DNA of 64,000 bases from Rhizobium leguminosarum bv. viciae USDA 2370 (GTDB lineage Bacteria; Pseudomonadota; Alphaproteobacteria; Rhizobiales; Rhizobiaceae): contig NZ_MRDL01000059.1 in NCBI RefSeq assembly GCF_002008365.1, positions 372,001 to 436,000 of the forward strand. The letters are read 5' to 3'. This document shows, in pieces, positions 8,383 through 16,165 of the stretch. How positions within the stretch are numbered: position 1 is the stretch's first letter; each line of letters starts with the position of its first letter. A program made the position numbers and the translations under genes. A model generated the notes under the pieces. It was not told the origin of the DNA, made no database searches, and was given only the letters and a program-made list of their open reading frames with translations.

Positions 8383-9300
8383 ATGGCTCATTCTATTGGT
8401 TTCACGGAAGCGAGTGTTCCCGACCAAACGGGAAAGACCTTCATCGTCACAGGTGCCAACGCAGGTATTGGCTTTGAAATCTCACAAGTGCTTGCTGCAA
8501 GAGGCGCTCGTGTCCTGCTGGCATGCCGGGAACGCACTAGGGCAGAGCAGGCAATAGCGCGGATCAGGCATATTACGCCAAAGGCTGATCTAGCCTGGTT
8601 GCCACTTGATCTGGGCGATCTCGACAACGTTCGAGCTGCGGCTGAAATTGCCGCGAGAGAACCGCGCATTGACGCGTTGATCAACAATGCAGGCATCATG
8701 AACCCACCCTTGACACGCACCGAGCAAGGCTTCGAGTCCCAGTTCGGCGTCAATCATCTTGGCGTTTTTGGGCTGACAACGTTGCTCTTGCCAAAGCTGG
8801 CAGAAACGCCGGGATCGCGTGTCGTCGTGACATCCAGCATTGCGCACCTGAAGGGGAGGATCGACTGGGACGACCTCAACGCCGAGAAAAGCTATAACAA
8901 GAACGGCCGCTACGGCGGCAGCAAGTTGGCAAACGCACTGTTTTTTTTCGAGTTGGATCGGCGCCTACGGTCTGCAGATTCTCCAGTTACGGCTGTCGGG
9001 TGCCATCCGGGCGTTGCGAGTACCAGTCTTGGGCGGCACATGGGGATCATCCAACTCGTGGGTCCGATCGTCGGTCTGCTCCTCAACAGCGCGGCCAAGG
9101 GGGCCTGGCCTGCGCTGCAGGCGGCGACAGGCAAGGTGATGCCGGGTGGTTACTACGGGCCAACCGGGTTTGGCGGAATTCGGGGTCCGTCCGGTGAGGC
9201 GAAACGTGCCCCCGATGCCCAGGATCCAACTCTGTCAAAGCGTCTCTGGGACGTCTCTATTGCGATGACCGGGATCGATCCGGGCTTGGCCCCCGCCTGA
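8383..9300 (+). CDS. Short-chain dehydrogenase/reductase (SDR)
   Basis: The 305-residue protein has the NAD(P)-binding glycine motif VTGANAGIGFEI (residues 22-33), the NNAG motif, the catalytic serine in VVTSSIAHL and the YGGSK form of the active-site YxxxK. The size and C-terminal region resemble the retinol-dehydrogenase/protochlorophyllide-reductase-like extended SDRs. A ribosome site AAGGAAAG precedes the ATG. It likely forms an inducible unit with the TetR gene just upstream. The substrate cannot be told from sequence. Confidence 0.9.
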   Translation: MAHSIGFTEASVPDQTGKTFIVTGANAGIGFEISQVLAARGARVLLACRERTRAEQAIARIRHITPKADLAWLPLDLGDLDNVRAAAEIAAREPRIDALINNAGIMNPPLTRTEQGFESQFGVNHLGVFGLTTLLLPKLAETPGSRVVVTSSIAHLKGRIDWDDLNAEKSYNKNGRYGGSKLANALFFFELDRRLRSADSPVTAVGCHPGVASTSLGRHMGIIQLVGPIVGLLLNSAAKGAWPALQAATGKVMPGGYYGPTGFGGIRGPSGEAKRAPDAQDPTLSKRLWDVSIAMTGIDPGLAPA

Positions 9301-9501
9301 TAGAAACACTAAGCCCGAAGCAGATGCTTCAAGCAGAAAGCAAGGGAAAAATCAGGGCCGAACTCACGGAGCCAAATCTATGATCGCCGAAGTTTTCGTC
9401 CCGCTGCACCTTTGGGGCACGCTTGCAAACAGCCATGTTCTTCCTCTCTCGAAGTAGTTCCATAAACTACGTTATGCGATCGATTGATGTAGCCGGGGTA
9501 C

Positions 9502-10607
9502 ATTCTATTTCCAAGTGCGACATGCTTATAAAAACAATGGCTTCGCCTTGGAGATATATGCATGTCCCTTTGCTATTCGCAGCTCACCCTGCCTGATCGC
9601 AAGCGTCTTTTTCATCTTAGAGAACGCAAGGTTTCCGTCTCGGAGATTGCCCGCCAACTCGGTCGTCATCGTTCGACGATCTATCGCGAGCTTAAACGCA
9701 ATACGTTCCAGGATCACGAATTTCCGGAATACAGCGGCTATTACAGCGGTATCGCCAACGACATGAGCAAGGAGCGCCGACGACGGCTGCGCAAACTCAG
9801 ACGCCATCCGCATCTGCGCGATCTCGTCATCGACCGGCTGAAGGCGCATTGGTCACCTGAGCAGATCGCTGGCCGGCTTCTCGCCGATGGCGTCAGTCCT
9901 GTGCGCATTTGCCCGGAAACGATTTATCGTTTCATCTATTGCAAGGAATATTATCCGCTCGGGCTGTATCAGCACCTGCCGGAACGACGGCGCAGGCGTC
10001 GGCGCCGCGGCGCACGCAAACCGCGCGACGGCTTAATCCCGCTCGACTACAGAATCTCCCAACGACCTGATTTTATTGATGATCGATCACAGTTCGGGCA
10101 TTGGGAGGGCGATCTCCTGATCTTCCGGCGTGAACTCGGAGAGACCAACGTCACCTCTCTCGTCGAGCGCAAGAGCCGCTATACGGTGATGATCAAGAAC
10201 CGCAGCCGTCACTCGCGACCGATCATGGACAAGATCATCCATGCCTTCTCACCATTGCCGTCTTTTGCACGCCGAAGCTTCACCTTTGATCGCGGCACGG
10301 AGTTCTCCGCTTTCAGGGCTTTGGAAGATGGGATCGGCGCCAGGAGCTGGTTCTGCGATCCCAATTCGCCTTGGCAGAAAGGCGCTGTCGAGAACACCAA
10401 CAAGCGCATTCGACGCTTCATGCCTGGCGATACGGATCTGTCCAATGTCGCTCAGAAGCAACTTGTCGACCTCGCCCATCAGCTGAATTCGCTGCCAAGA
10501 AAGTGCTTGGGCTACAAAACACCGGCCGAGGTCTTCATGGCGCATTTGCGTGAATGCGGCTGATCCCCTACCCTTCAAACGCCCATGTTGCACTTGGTGT
10601 AGATTCT
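9502..10607 (+). mobile_element. IS30-family insertion sequence with inverted repeats
   Basis: The element carries one intact transposase gene. Imperfect terminal repeats are visible: the left end read outward-in on the minus strand is CATGTCGCACTTGG (9511-9524) and the right end is CATGTTGCACTTGG (10584-10597), 13 of 14 identical, with partial similarity continuing outward to about 9502 and 10607. The total of about 1.1 kb fits the family. Exact ends and the short target duplication could not be fixed by eye. Confidence 0.8.
9562..10563 (+). CDS. IS30-family transposase
   Basis: The 333-residue protein has an N-terminal helix-turn-helix (SEIARQLGRHRSTIYRELKR, about residues 29-48) and the DDE catalytic domain: first Asp in GHWEGDLL, second in TFDRGTEF, and Glu in WQKGAVENTNKRIRRF. 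All three acidic residues are present and the frame is intact, so the enzyme may be active. It cuts and joins the inverted repeats that flank it. Confidence 0.95.
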   Translation: MSLCYSQLTLPDRKRLFHLRERKVSVSEIARQLGRHRSTIYRELKRNTFQDHEFPEYSGYYSGIANDMSKERRRRLRKLRRHPHLRDLVIDRLKAHWSPEQIAGRLLADGVSPVRICPETIYRFIYCKEYYPLGLYQHLPERRRRRRRRGARKPRDGLIPLDYRISQRPDFIDDRSQFGHWEGDLLIFRRELGETNVTSLVERKSRYTVMIKNRSRHSRPIMDKIIHAFSPLPSFARRSFTFDRGTEFSAFRALEDGIGARSWFCDPNSPWQKGAVENTNKRIRRFMPGDTDLSNVAQKQLVDLAHQLNSLPRKCLGYKTPAEVFMAHLRECG

Positions 10608-10624
10608 CCAAGGGCTATTTAGTA

Positions 10625-10658
10625 ATGCGACAGTTGGGCCAGTTAGAGATGCGACAGT
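10625..10658 (+). repeat. Direct repeat at the left end of a decayed ISNCY-type element
   Basis: ATGCGACAGT occurs twice (10625-10634 and 10649-10658), 24 bases apart, ahead of the transposase fragment. Closely spaced subterminal repeats like these suggest the end of the remnant insertion sequence. Confidence 0.4.
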
Positions 10659-10748
10659 CTCGCCTCTCGACGTTCTGGTCAATGCCAACGTTGGGAGCAA
10701 GGATGACGACCTTCAGCCTGGTCGAGACCATGAGCGGTCGGAGTCGTC

Positions 10749-10866
10749 ATGCCCTGTTTGATCACCATGTCGCAGAAAGAATTGCATCGCCTCGAAGTCA
10801 TTCAGAAGATCCGTGATCGACGCCTAAGTGTTGTCCAAGCCGCCGAGCTGCTTGGGCTCAGCCGAC
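10749..10866 (+). pseudogene. ISNCY-type transposase, N-terminal fragment
   Basis: The frame gives MSQKELHRLEVIQKI and then RRLSVVQAAELLGLSR, the helix-turn-helix start of ISNCY (IS1202-like) transposases. After about residue 39 similarity to the family ends and the catalytic domain is absent. It therefore looks like a truncated copy, broken by a deletion or later insertion beside the IS30 element. The natural start is probably the ATG at 10767. Confidence 0.6.
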
Positions 10867-10953
10867 TACATTCTTGCACAATTGATGCTGCCGAGACATT
10901 CGGCCGAGCCCGTCTTGCTGCCCGCCCCTACTGGCAGCAAAGACTGACAATTC

Positions 10954-10985
10954 CCGGGAACGGCAGCATTGCCTGCCGTTCCCGG
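10954..10985. terminator. Perfect 13-bp stem-loop of unknown role
   Basis: CCGGGAACGGCAG and its exact complement CTGCCGTTCCCGG flank a six-base loop. No T-run follows on either strand, so it is not a classical intrinsic terminator. It lies in a gene-poor stretch between the decayed transposase and the toxin-antitoxin operon. The region 10867-11143 otherwise holds nothing I recognise. Confidence 0.45.
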
Positions 10986-11143
10986 CACGCCTGCGGATTG
11001 GAGCGCCTGCTCGCTTGTTGGCCAGCAGGTGGAAAGATTCATCGTCGCTATCTGCGGCTGGATGCCTTAATCAGACGGATTCCCTTACGATCTGGCGAGT
11101 CCCTGCATGATCCAGGCGAGCATCCCGGTCTGCAACCGAACGT

Positions 11144-11168
11144 CTCGATGTCAAATATTGACATCGAG
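11144..11168. promoter_or_regulatory. Palindromic operator overlapping the promoter of the ParDE-type operon
   Basis: An 11-bp perfect inverted repeat, CTCGATGTCAA / TTGACATCGAG, with a three-base centre ends 47 bases before the antitoxin ATG. Its right arm contains TTGACA (11158-11163), a consensus -35 box, with AACAAT 17 bases further on as a weak -10. This is the arrangement expected for autorepression by an antitoxin or toxin-antitoxin complex. Confidence 0.65.
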
Positions 11169-11215
11169 GTATGGATACACAACAATTCATTCAGAAATTT
11201 GAAGGAAGGTGCGGC

Positions 11216-11473
11216 ATGACCAGCAGCCTGCATGTGAGCTTGCCCGATGAAATGCGCGCCTTTGTCGATATGCGCGCCAACGGGAAGAGCCAGTACACGA
11301 CCCCGAGTGAATATGTGCGCGCCCTTATTCGCGAAGATATGGCACGCGAAGAAGACCGCCGCTATGCCATCCGATCACTGCTGCGGGCGGAAGGGGAATT
11401 CCGGCGCGGAGAAATGCTGCCCCTTTCGGCTCTTGATGCCGTCGACGCGGAACTGGATGAAGAACTGCGCTAG
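11216..11473 (+). CDS. parD: ParD/CopG-like type II antitoxin
   Basis: The 85-residue protein begins MTSSLHVSLPDEMRAFVDM, a ribbon-helix-helix DNA-binding start, and carries TTPSEYVRALIREDM, the family's conserved helix. The acidic C-terminus (DAVDAELDEELR) would wrap the toxin. An ATG 45 bases upstream is in frame, but a ribosome site AAGGAAGG seven bases before 11216 supports the shorter form. The stop overlaps the toxin start as TAGTG. It should neutralise the ParE-like toxin and repress the promoter containing the upstream palindrome. Confidence 0.85.
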   Translation: MTSSLHVSLPDEMRAFVDMRANGKSQYTTPSEYVRALIREDMAREEDRRYAIRSLLRAEGEFRRGEMLPLSALDAVDAELDEELR

Positions 11474-11844
11474 TGGCTCCACGCGTTCTCATCCTGCCGG
11501 CCGCACTTGATAACTATCGTTTGGCCGTCCGCGAAACGGCGCGCAAATGGTCCCCCGAACAGGCAAAGGCGTACGGCCGCCTGCTGCGGGCAGGATTTGA
11601 AGGCATCCCCGAAGCCTATGCCCGCGTGAGGACAAAGAGCGACGAGCGCGTCGGGAACTCACTCTTCCGATTGCACAAAGTCGAGCACCATTACGCCGTC
11701 TACATTGTCGCTGACGATGCAACCTTCGTCATTGCCGCGGTCTTACACGAGCGGATGGACATTCCCGCACAGCTGCGGGCAGTCGAACGATTGACCGACA
11801 GAGAGTATGAAACGTTGATGGGACACCCTCGGTCGAAGTCCTGA
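11473..11844 (+). CDS. parE: ParE/RelE-like type II toxin
   Basis: The 123-residue protein starts at a GTG overlapping the antitoxin stop. It shows the RelE/ParE fold signature: a basic helical hairpin, then GNSLFRLHKVEHHYAVYIV and a final strand VIAAVLHERMDIPAQL. ParE members poison DNA gyrase and RelE members cleave mRNA; the sequence places it nearer ParE, but the target is inferred. Together with the upstream ParD-like protein it forms a plasmid-stabilising pair. Confidence 0.85.
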   Translation: MAPRVLILPAALDNYRLAVRETARKWSPEQAKAYGRLLRAGFEGIPEAYARVRTKSDERVGNSLFRLHKVEHHYAVYIVADDATFVIAAVLHERMDIPAQLRAVERLTDREYETLMGHPRSKS

Positions 11845-11992
11845 GGACGGTCGACCATGAGCAGCCCACCGGACACAATAGTCTGGCATGCGCGGCCTCT
11901 TCCCTCGTCTGCCTCCGCACGAGCAAAGCGGCGCTCGCGCGCCATCCCCGACGACGATGCCGGCCGGTATAAGCGAGAGATGTCGTCGTTTC

Positions 11993-12718
11993 CTAATTGA
12001 CGCCGAGAAATTGCTTCAGCTCGGCCGTCTGCGGATTGGCGAAGACTTCCTCCGGCAGGCCTATTTCGTGAACGCGGCCCTGGTGCATAAAGACGACGCG
12101 ACTGCAGACATCGCGGGCGAACTTCATCTCGTGCGTTACCATCAGAAGCGTCATTCCCTCGGCGGCAAGCTCGCGCACCACGGCCAGAACTTCGGCGACC
12201 AGTTCCGGATCGAGTGCGGAGGTAATCTCGTCGCAGAGAAGTGCGGTCGGCTGCATGGCGAGCGCGCGGGCGATGGCGACGCGCTGCTGCTGGCCGCCCG
12301 AGAGCTCGTCGGGATAGGCGTCGAACCTGTGGCCCAGCCCTACCCGCTCCAGCATCTTGCGGGCGGTCGCCTCGGCTTCGGCTTTCGGGGTCTTCTTGAC
12401 CACGGTCTGCGACAGCATGACGTTGCCGCCGACGGTCAGGTGCGGGAAGAGGTTGAACTGCTGAAAGATCATGCCGACCTTGAGACGCAATGCCTTCAGA
12501 TGCACTTCGTCATCGAGGAGCTGCGCGCCGGCCACGGAGATCGAGCCGTCGGTGATGGCCTCCAGGCCGTTGATGCAGCGAAGCAGGGTCGATTTGCCCG
12601 AACCGCTCTTCCCGATAATGGCGATGACTTCGCCGGCCTCCACATCGAGATTGATGCCTTTCAGCACCTCGGTGGTGCCAAAGCTCTTGCGGACTTCAGT
12701 GATTTCGATGAGCGACAT
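11993..12718 (-). CDS. Polar amino acid ABC transporter ATP-binding protein (GlnQ/HisP type)
   Basis: The 241-residue ATPase has Walker A GKSGSGKST at residues 36-44, signature LSGGQQQRVAIARAL, and Walker B TALLCDEITSALD. The Walker B aspartate is preceded by cysteine rather than the usual phenylalanine. It lacks a C-terminal regulatory domain, as is normal for the amino acid class. The frame is open upstream into the permease, but the ATG at 12718 follows a ribosome site (GGAAAGGAAG), overlapping the permease end by 23 bases. It powers the permease pair at 12696-14023. Confidence 0.93.
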   Translation of the reverse strand: MSLIEITEVRKSFGTTEVLKGINLDVEAGEVIAIIGKSGSGKSTLLRCINGLEAITDGSISVAGAQLLDDEVHLKALRLKVGMIFQQFNLFPHLTVGGNVMLSQTVVKKTPKAEAEATARKMLERVGLGHRFDAYPDELSGGQQQRVAIARALAMQPTALLCDEITSALDPELVAEVLAVVRELAAEGMTLLMVTHEMKFARDVCSRVVFMHQGRVHEIGLPEEVFANPQTAELKQFLGVN

Positions 12719-13355
12719 TGAGCTTCCTTTCCAGGATCTGGCTGCTTTTTGACAAAGGCCAGCAGAGGGCGAAGTAGATGAGGGCGACGAGCCCGTAGAC
12801 GGTGAAGGGCTGGAAGGTGGCATTGGTGACCACCGTGCCGGCTTTCGACAATTCGACAAAACCGATGATCGAGGTCAGCGCCGTTCCCTTGACGATTTGA
12901 ACGGAGAAACCGACCGTGGGCGGTATGGCGACCCTCAGCGCCTGCGGGAGGATGACGTAGCGCATCTGCTGCAACCGCCCCATGCCGAGGCTGGCGGAGG
13001 CTTCCCATTGACCCCTCGCCACCGCTTCGACGCAGCCTCGCCAGATTTCGGCGAGGAAGGCGGCGCTCCACAGAGTGAGCGCCAATCCCGCAGCAAGCCA
13101 GGCCGGCACATCTATCCCGAAAAGGCCGAGACCGAAAAAAGCGATGAAGAGCTGCATCAGCAGCGGCGTGCCCTGGAAGAGCTCGATATAATATTTCGCA
13201 AGCGCCCTGAATGCCTTGCGCTTGCTAATGCGCAGGAAGAGCAGCCCCAGTCCGACCGCACCGCCGCCAATGAACGAGACGAGCGAAAGCAGGACCGTCC
13301 AGCGGGTGGCGAGCAGCAGGTTGCGCAGGATGTCCCAGAGTGTGAACTCGATCAT
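12696..13355 (-). CDS. Amino acid ABC transporter permease (HisM/GlnP type)
   Basis: The protein of 219 residues has four to five hydrophobic segments and the EAA-loop region SASLGMGRLQQMRYVILPQALRVAIPPT (split around the GMGRLQQ core), characteristic of the His/Glu/Gln/Arg/opine permease family. Its start overlaps the previous permease stop as ATGA. It forms a heterodimeric channel with the 13352-14023 product. Confidence 0.92.
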   Translation of the reverse strand: MIEFTLWDILRNLLLATRWTVLLSLVSFIGGGAVGLGLLFLRISKRKAFRALAKYYIELFQGTPLLMQLFIAFFGLGLFGIDVPAWLAAGLALTLWSAAFLAEIWRGCVEAVARGQWEASASLGMGRLQQMRYVILPQALRVAIPPTVGFSVQIVKGTALTSIIGFVELSKAGTVVTNATFQPFTVYGLVALIYFALCWPLSKSSQILERKLNVAHRNH

Positions 13356-14023
13356 CGCGCCGCCCTCCTCGGGAAAATGAACCCGCCGACCACCGCCAGC
13401 ACCTGCCGGAGCAGGATCGCCAGCACAAGATAGATGGCTGTCGAGACGATGTAGGCCTCGAAGGCGCGGAAGGTTCGCGATTGTATGAAGTTCGCGGCAA
13501 AGGTCAGATCCTCGGCGGCGATCTGCGACACGACCGATGAGCCGAGCATGACGATGACGACTTGCGACGACAACGCCGGCCAGATGCGCTGCAGGGACGG
13601 CACGAGAACGACATGCCGGAAGGTTTCGAAGCGCGTCATGGCAAGGCTCTCGCCTGCCTCGAACTGGCCCTTCGGGGTTGCCTGGATTCCCGCGCGGATA
13701 ATCTCGCAGCTATAGGCGCCGAGGTTGACGACCATCGCAAGGTTGGCGGCCGTCAGTTCGGAAAGCTTGAGGCCGAGCGACGGCAGACCGAAAAAGATGA
13801 AAAAGAGCTGGATGAGGAACGGTGTGTTGCGGATCAGTTCGACATAGGTCGCAACGACAGGCTTCAGCCAGGCCGGGCCGAGTGCGCGCACCCAGGCACA
13901 GAAAATGCCGAGCGAAATGCCGAGCACTCCGCCGATCGCGATGAGCTCCAGGGTGATCAGTATGCCCTTGATGATGTCAGGATAATATTCAAGCAGCCAG
14001 CCGAATTCGAAATGGTAACTCAA
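13352..14023 (-). CDS. Amino acid ABC transporter permease (HisQ/GlnP type)
   Basis: This is a 223-residue membrane protein with the family loop GESLAMTRFETFRHVVLVP. It follows the binding-protein gene by 80 bases containing a strong hairpin and is coupled by a four-base overlap to the second permease. The gene order binding protein, permease, permease, ATPase is the standard one for polar amino acid importers. Confidence 0.92.
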   Translation of the reverse strand: MSYHFEFGWLLEYYPDIIKGILITLELIAIGGVLGISLGIFCAWVRALGPAWLKPVVATYVELIRNTPFLIQLFFIFFGLPSLGLKLSELTAANLAMVVNLGAYSCEIIRAGIQATPKGQFEAGESLAMTRFETFRHVVLVPSLQRIWPALSSQVVIVMLGSSVVSQIAAEDLTFAANFIQSRTFRAFEAYIVSTAIYLVLAILLRQVLAVVGGFIFPRRAAR

Positions 14024-14055
14024 GGAATTGTCCCCTCTTGCGGTGACGGAGCGTC

Positions 14056-14086
14056 ATGTCATCCCGCGCGCGGCGCGGGATGACAT
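14056..14086. terminator. 14-bp stem-loop between binding-protein and permease genes
   Basis: ATGTCATCCCGCGC and its exact complement flank a three-base loop in the 80-base gap between the binding-protein gene and the permease gene. It has no T-run. In this position such hairpins usually protect the upstream binding-protein mRNA or reduce read-through, so that the receptor is made in excess over the membrane parts. Confidence 0.6.
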
Positions 14087-14103
14087 CCGTGAGACCGGGT
14101 TCC

Positions 14104-14889
14104 TTACAGATCCGACGGGAGATCGGCGCCGAGCCACTTCTGCGATATGGCGTTCAGCGCGCCATCGGTTTTGGCCGCAGCGATAATGCCGTTCACCTTC
14201 TCCAGAAGGGCTGCCTGTTCCTTGTTGAGACCGATGTAGCAGGGTGAGTTCTTGATGAGGAACTTCATCTCAGGGCGCTTGGGGGGATTTTTGGCGAGGA
14301 TCGCAGCAGCCACGACGTTGCCGGTCGCAATGGTGTCGACCTGGCCAGACAGGAAGGCCGAGATAGTGCCGTTGTTGTCTTCGTAGCGCTTGATCGTCGC
14401 GTCGGCTGGCGCGATCTTCGTCAGCTCGAGATCTTCGACAGCGCCGCGCGTGACGCCGATGCTCTTGCCCGCGAGATCTTCCACCTTGGCGATCGAAACA
14501 TCGGCCGGCGCGAACACGCCGTTGAAGAAGGGTGCGTAAGCTACGGAGAAATCGATCACCTTTTCGCGCTCGGCATTCTTGCCGAGGCTTGATATGACCA
14601 GATCGACCTTATTCGTCTGCAGATAGGGGACGCGATTGGCGCTGGTGACCGGCACGAGTTCGGTCTTGACGCCCAGCTTTTCGGCAATGAGATTGGCGAC
14701 ATCGATATCATAGCCCATCGGCGCCATATCGGTGCCGACACTGCCGAAGGGCGGAAAATCCTGCGGGACGGCGACACGCAGCGTACCGCGCGCCGTGATG
14801 TCGGCGAGAGCATCGGCGTGAGACGTGGAGCCGAAGCCAAAGGTTGCAGCCAGGGTCGCGATTGCGAAAAATACTCGTCTTGTCAGCAT
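14104..14889 (-). CDS. Polar amino acid ABC transporter substrate-binding protein
   Basis: The 261-residue protein has a Sec signal peptide (MLTRRVFFAIATLAATFGF, cleavage probably after SHA near residue 25). The mature part has the SBP_bac_3 features GTLRVAVPQDFPPFG and MGYDIDVANLIAEKLG, and the lobe-swap segment GKNAEREKVIDFSVAY. It is the periplasmic receptor of the importer downstream. Its start lies only three bases after the GntR regulator stop, so the regulator and transporter are one operon. Confidence 0.92.
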   Translation of the reverse strand: MLTRRVFFAIATLAATFGFGSTSHADALADITARGTLRVAVPQDFPPFGSVGTDMAPMGYDIDVANLIAEKLGVKTELVPVTSANRVPYLQTNKVDLVISSLGKNAEREKVIDFSVAYAPFFNGVFAPADVSIAKVEDLAGKSIGVTRGAVEDLELTKIAPADATIKRYEDNNGTISAFLSGQVDTIATGNVVAAAILAKNPPKRPEMKFLIKNSPCYIGLNKEQAALLEKVNGIIAAAKTDGALNAISQKWLGADLPSDL

Positions 14890-14892
14890 GTT

Positions 14893-15642
14893 TTAATTGC
14901 TCCTTTGAAGTTGCGGTTTTTTGGGTTTGACAGTTGGGCCGGAGGACACGGCCTTGGGAGGGAGTGACAGGGAACTGCGCAGCTCCGAGAGCGGATCCGG
15001 GCGCGTGGTCAGGTCGAGGCCCATTTCCACTTCGTCCAGATGTTCGACGGAGAGCTCCGCAGCCCTGACGAAATCGCCCGCTTGCATGGCCTCGAAGATG
15101 CGGCAGTGCCCATCATGGGACTGTGCTGCGTGAAATTCAGACTGATAGAGCATCGAAATAAGGATCGTCCGCGCGGTGAGATCGCGAAGGATATCGACGA
15201 TGATGGCGTTACCGCTTAATTCTGCGATGCGGATGTGGAAATCACCCATCAAATAGGTCAGGCGCTGGCGGTCGCCCGCAGCCATTGCGGTCTTTTCCTC
15301 GTTCAAATGCGCGTCGAGAGCTTTGCGTCCCTCGTCCGTCAATACGCGCATGCTGCGCAGCAACCCGGCCTCGATGACACGCCGTGCCTCATAGACCGCG
15401 ATCGCCTCTTCAGCGGACGGCTCGACGACAAACCAGCCTCGTCTTGGACTTACATGCACAATGCCGCGTGTTTCCAGGCGCATCATGGCTTCACGAACGC
15501 GGGTTCGAGACACGCTGAAGAGCGTTGCCAGCTGGTTTTCGCTGAGACGCGTCCCAGGCCGAATTTTGGCTGAAAGAATCCCGGAGACGATGGTCTCCTC
15601 GATGGTCTTCTGCGTGGTCTCAGATGTCTGGCTATCTTGCAT
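14893..15642 (-). CDS. GntR family regulator (FadR/FCD subfamily)
   Basis: The 249-residue protein has an N-terminal winged helix (ENQLATLFSVSRTRVREAMM near residues 35-54, then LETRGIVHVSPRRGWFV) and an all-helical FCD ligand domain with the metal-site residues around HIRIAELSGN. It is the first gene of the operon, three bases upstream of the binding protein, and a palindrome TCTTGCATACAAGA overlaps its own start codon, consistent with autoregulation. It likely senses the transported amino acid or a derivative. The C-terminal tail after residue 215 is Ser/Pro/Lys-rich and not conserved in the family. Confidence 0.9.
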   Translation of the reverse strand: MQDSQTSETTQKTIEETIVSGILSAKIRPGTRLSENQLATLFSVSRTRVREAMMRLETRGIVHVSPRRGWFVVEPSAEEAIAVYEARRVIEAGLLRSMRVLTDEGRKALDAHLNEEKTAMAAGDRQRLTYLMGDFHIRIAELSGNAIIVDILRDLTARTILISMLYQSEFHAAQSHDGHCRIFEAMQAGDFVRAAELSVEHLDEVEMGLDLTTRPDPLSELRSSLSLPPKAVSSGPTVKPKKPQLQRSN

Positions 15643-15648
15643 ACAAGA
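15635..15648. promoter_or_regulatory. GntR-type operator over the regulator start codon
   Basis: TCTTGCATACAAGA is a near-perfect palindrome with five-base arms (TCTTG/CAAGA), close to the TNGTNNNACNA pattern of FadR-subfamily sites. It covers the ATG of the GntR gene. Confidence 0.5.
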
Positions 15649-15861
15649 CAGGAAAGCAAAGCTCGTGCCAAAATTCTGCGTTCAGGATTTCCAAGATGTC
15701 TCGGATCCCTCCCCCTGGAATTTGCACGCTGGGAATGCAAACTGAGCGCAAATTGAGCGAGCCCACAATGCCTTGCGAACCCAGATCAGCGTCGGCCGCC
15801 CAAAGCCGACAAAGCCCCTTCCCTATCGAAAAGTTGCTTGCGGCTAGACCGGTTCGGCTTA

Positions 15862-15892
15862 TATAGTCAGGATAGTCACTATAGTCAGGATA
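15862..15892. promoter_or_regulatory. Tandem operator repeats before the Phd/VapC-type operon
   Basis: TATAGTCAGGATA occurs twice (15862-15874 and 15880-15892), 18 bases apart, just before the antitoxin ATG at 15899. An additional ATAGTCA lies between them. Direct repeats here are expected binding sites of a self-repressing antitoxin. Confidence 0.6.
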
Positions 15893-15898
15893 AAGCGA

Positions 15899-16165
15899 AT
15901 GCAGCCATCACGACCAGAGGATAAAAGTTGGACCGTCGCCAGTGCGAAGGCCAAGCTGTCTGAGGTTATCGAACGCGCGCAAGCAACGCCGCAAACAATC
16001 ATGCGCAATGGCAAACCAAGCGTCGTCGTCGTTTCGGCCGAGGAATGGCAGCGGAAGACCGCGCGCAAGGGCACCCTTGCAGAGTTTCTGATGCAATCGC
16101 CGCTGCGTGGCGCTGATCTGGACCTCGAACGGCAGCGCGACGAACCGCGTGATCTTCAGCTGTGA
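15899..16165 (+). CDS. Phd/YefM-type antitoxin
   Basis: The 88-residue protein carries the Phd/YefM pattern: SWTVASAKAKLSEVIERAQ, followed by PQTIMRNGKPSVVVVSAEEW, the DNA-binding and dimerisation half. The charged C-terminus (RGADLDLERQRDEPRD) would bind the toxin. The stop overlaps the toxin ATG by four bases (ATGA). It is expected to neutralise the PIN-domain toxin downstream and bind the tandem repeats upstream. Confidence 0.88.
   Translation: MQPSRPEDKSWTVASAKAKLSEVIERAQATPQTIMRNGKPSVVVVSAEEWQRKTARKGTLAEFLMQSPLRGADLDLERQRDEPRDLQL

Noticed and set aside
15862..15892. Short regularly spaced repeats as a CRISPR array
   Set aside because: Only two 13-base copies with a five-base gap directly before an antitoxin gene; operator repeats explain them better.
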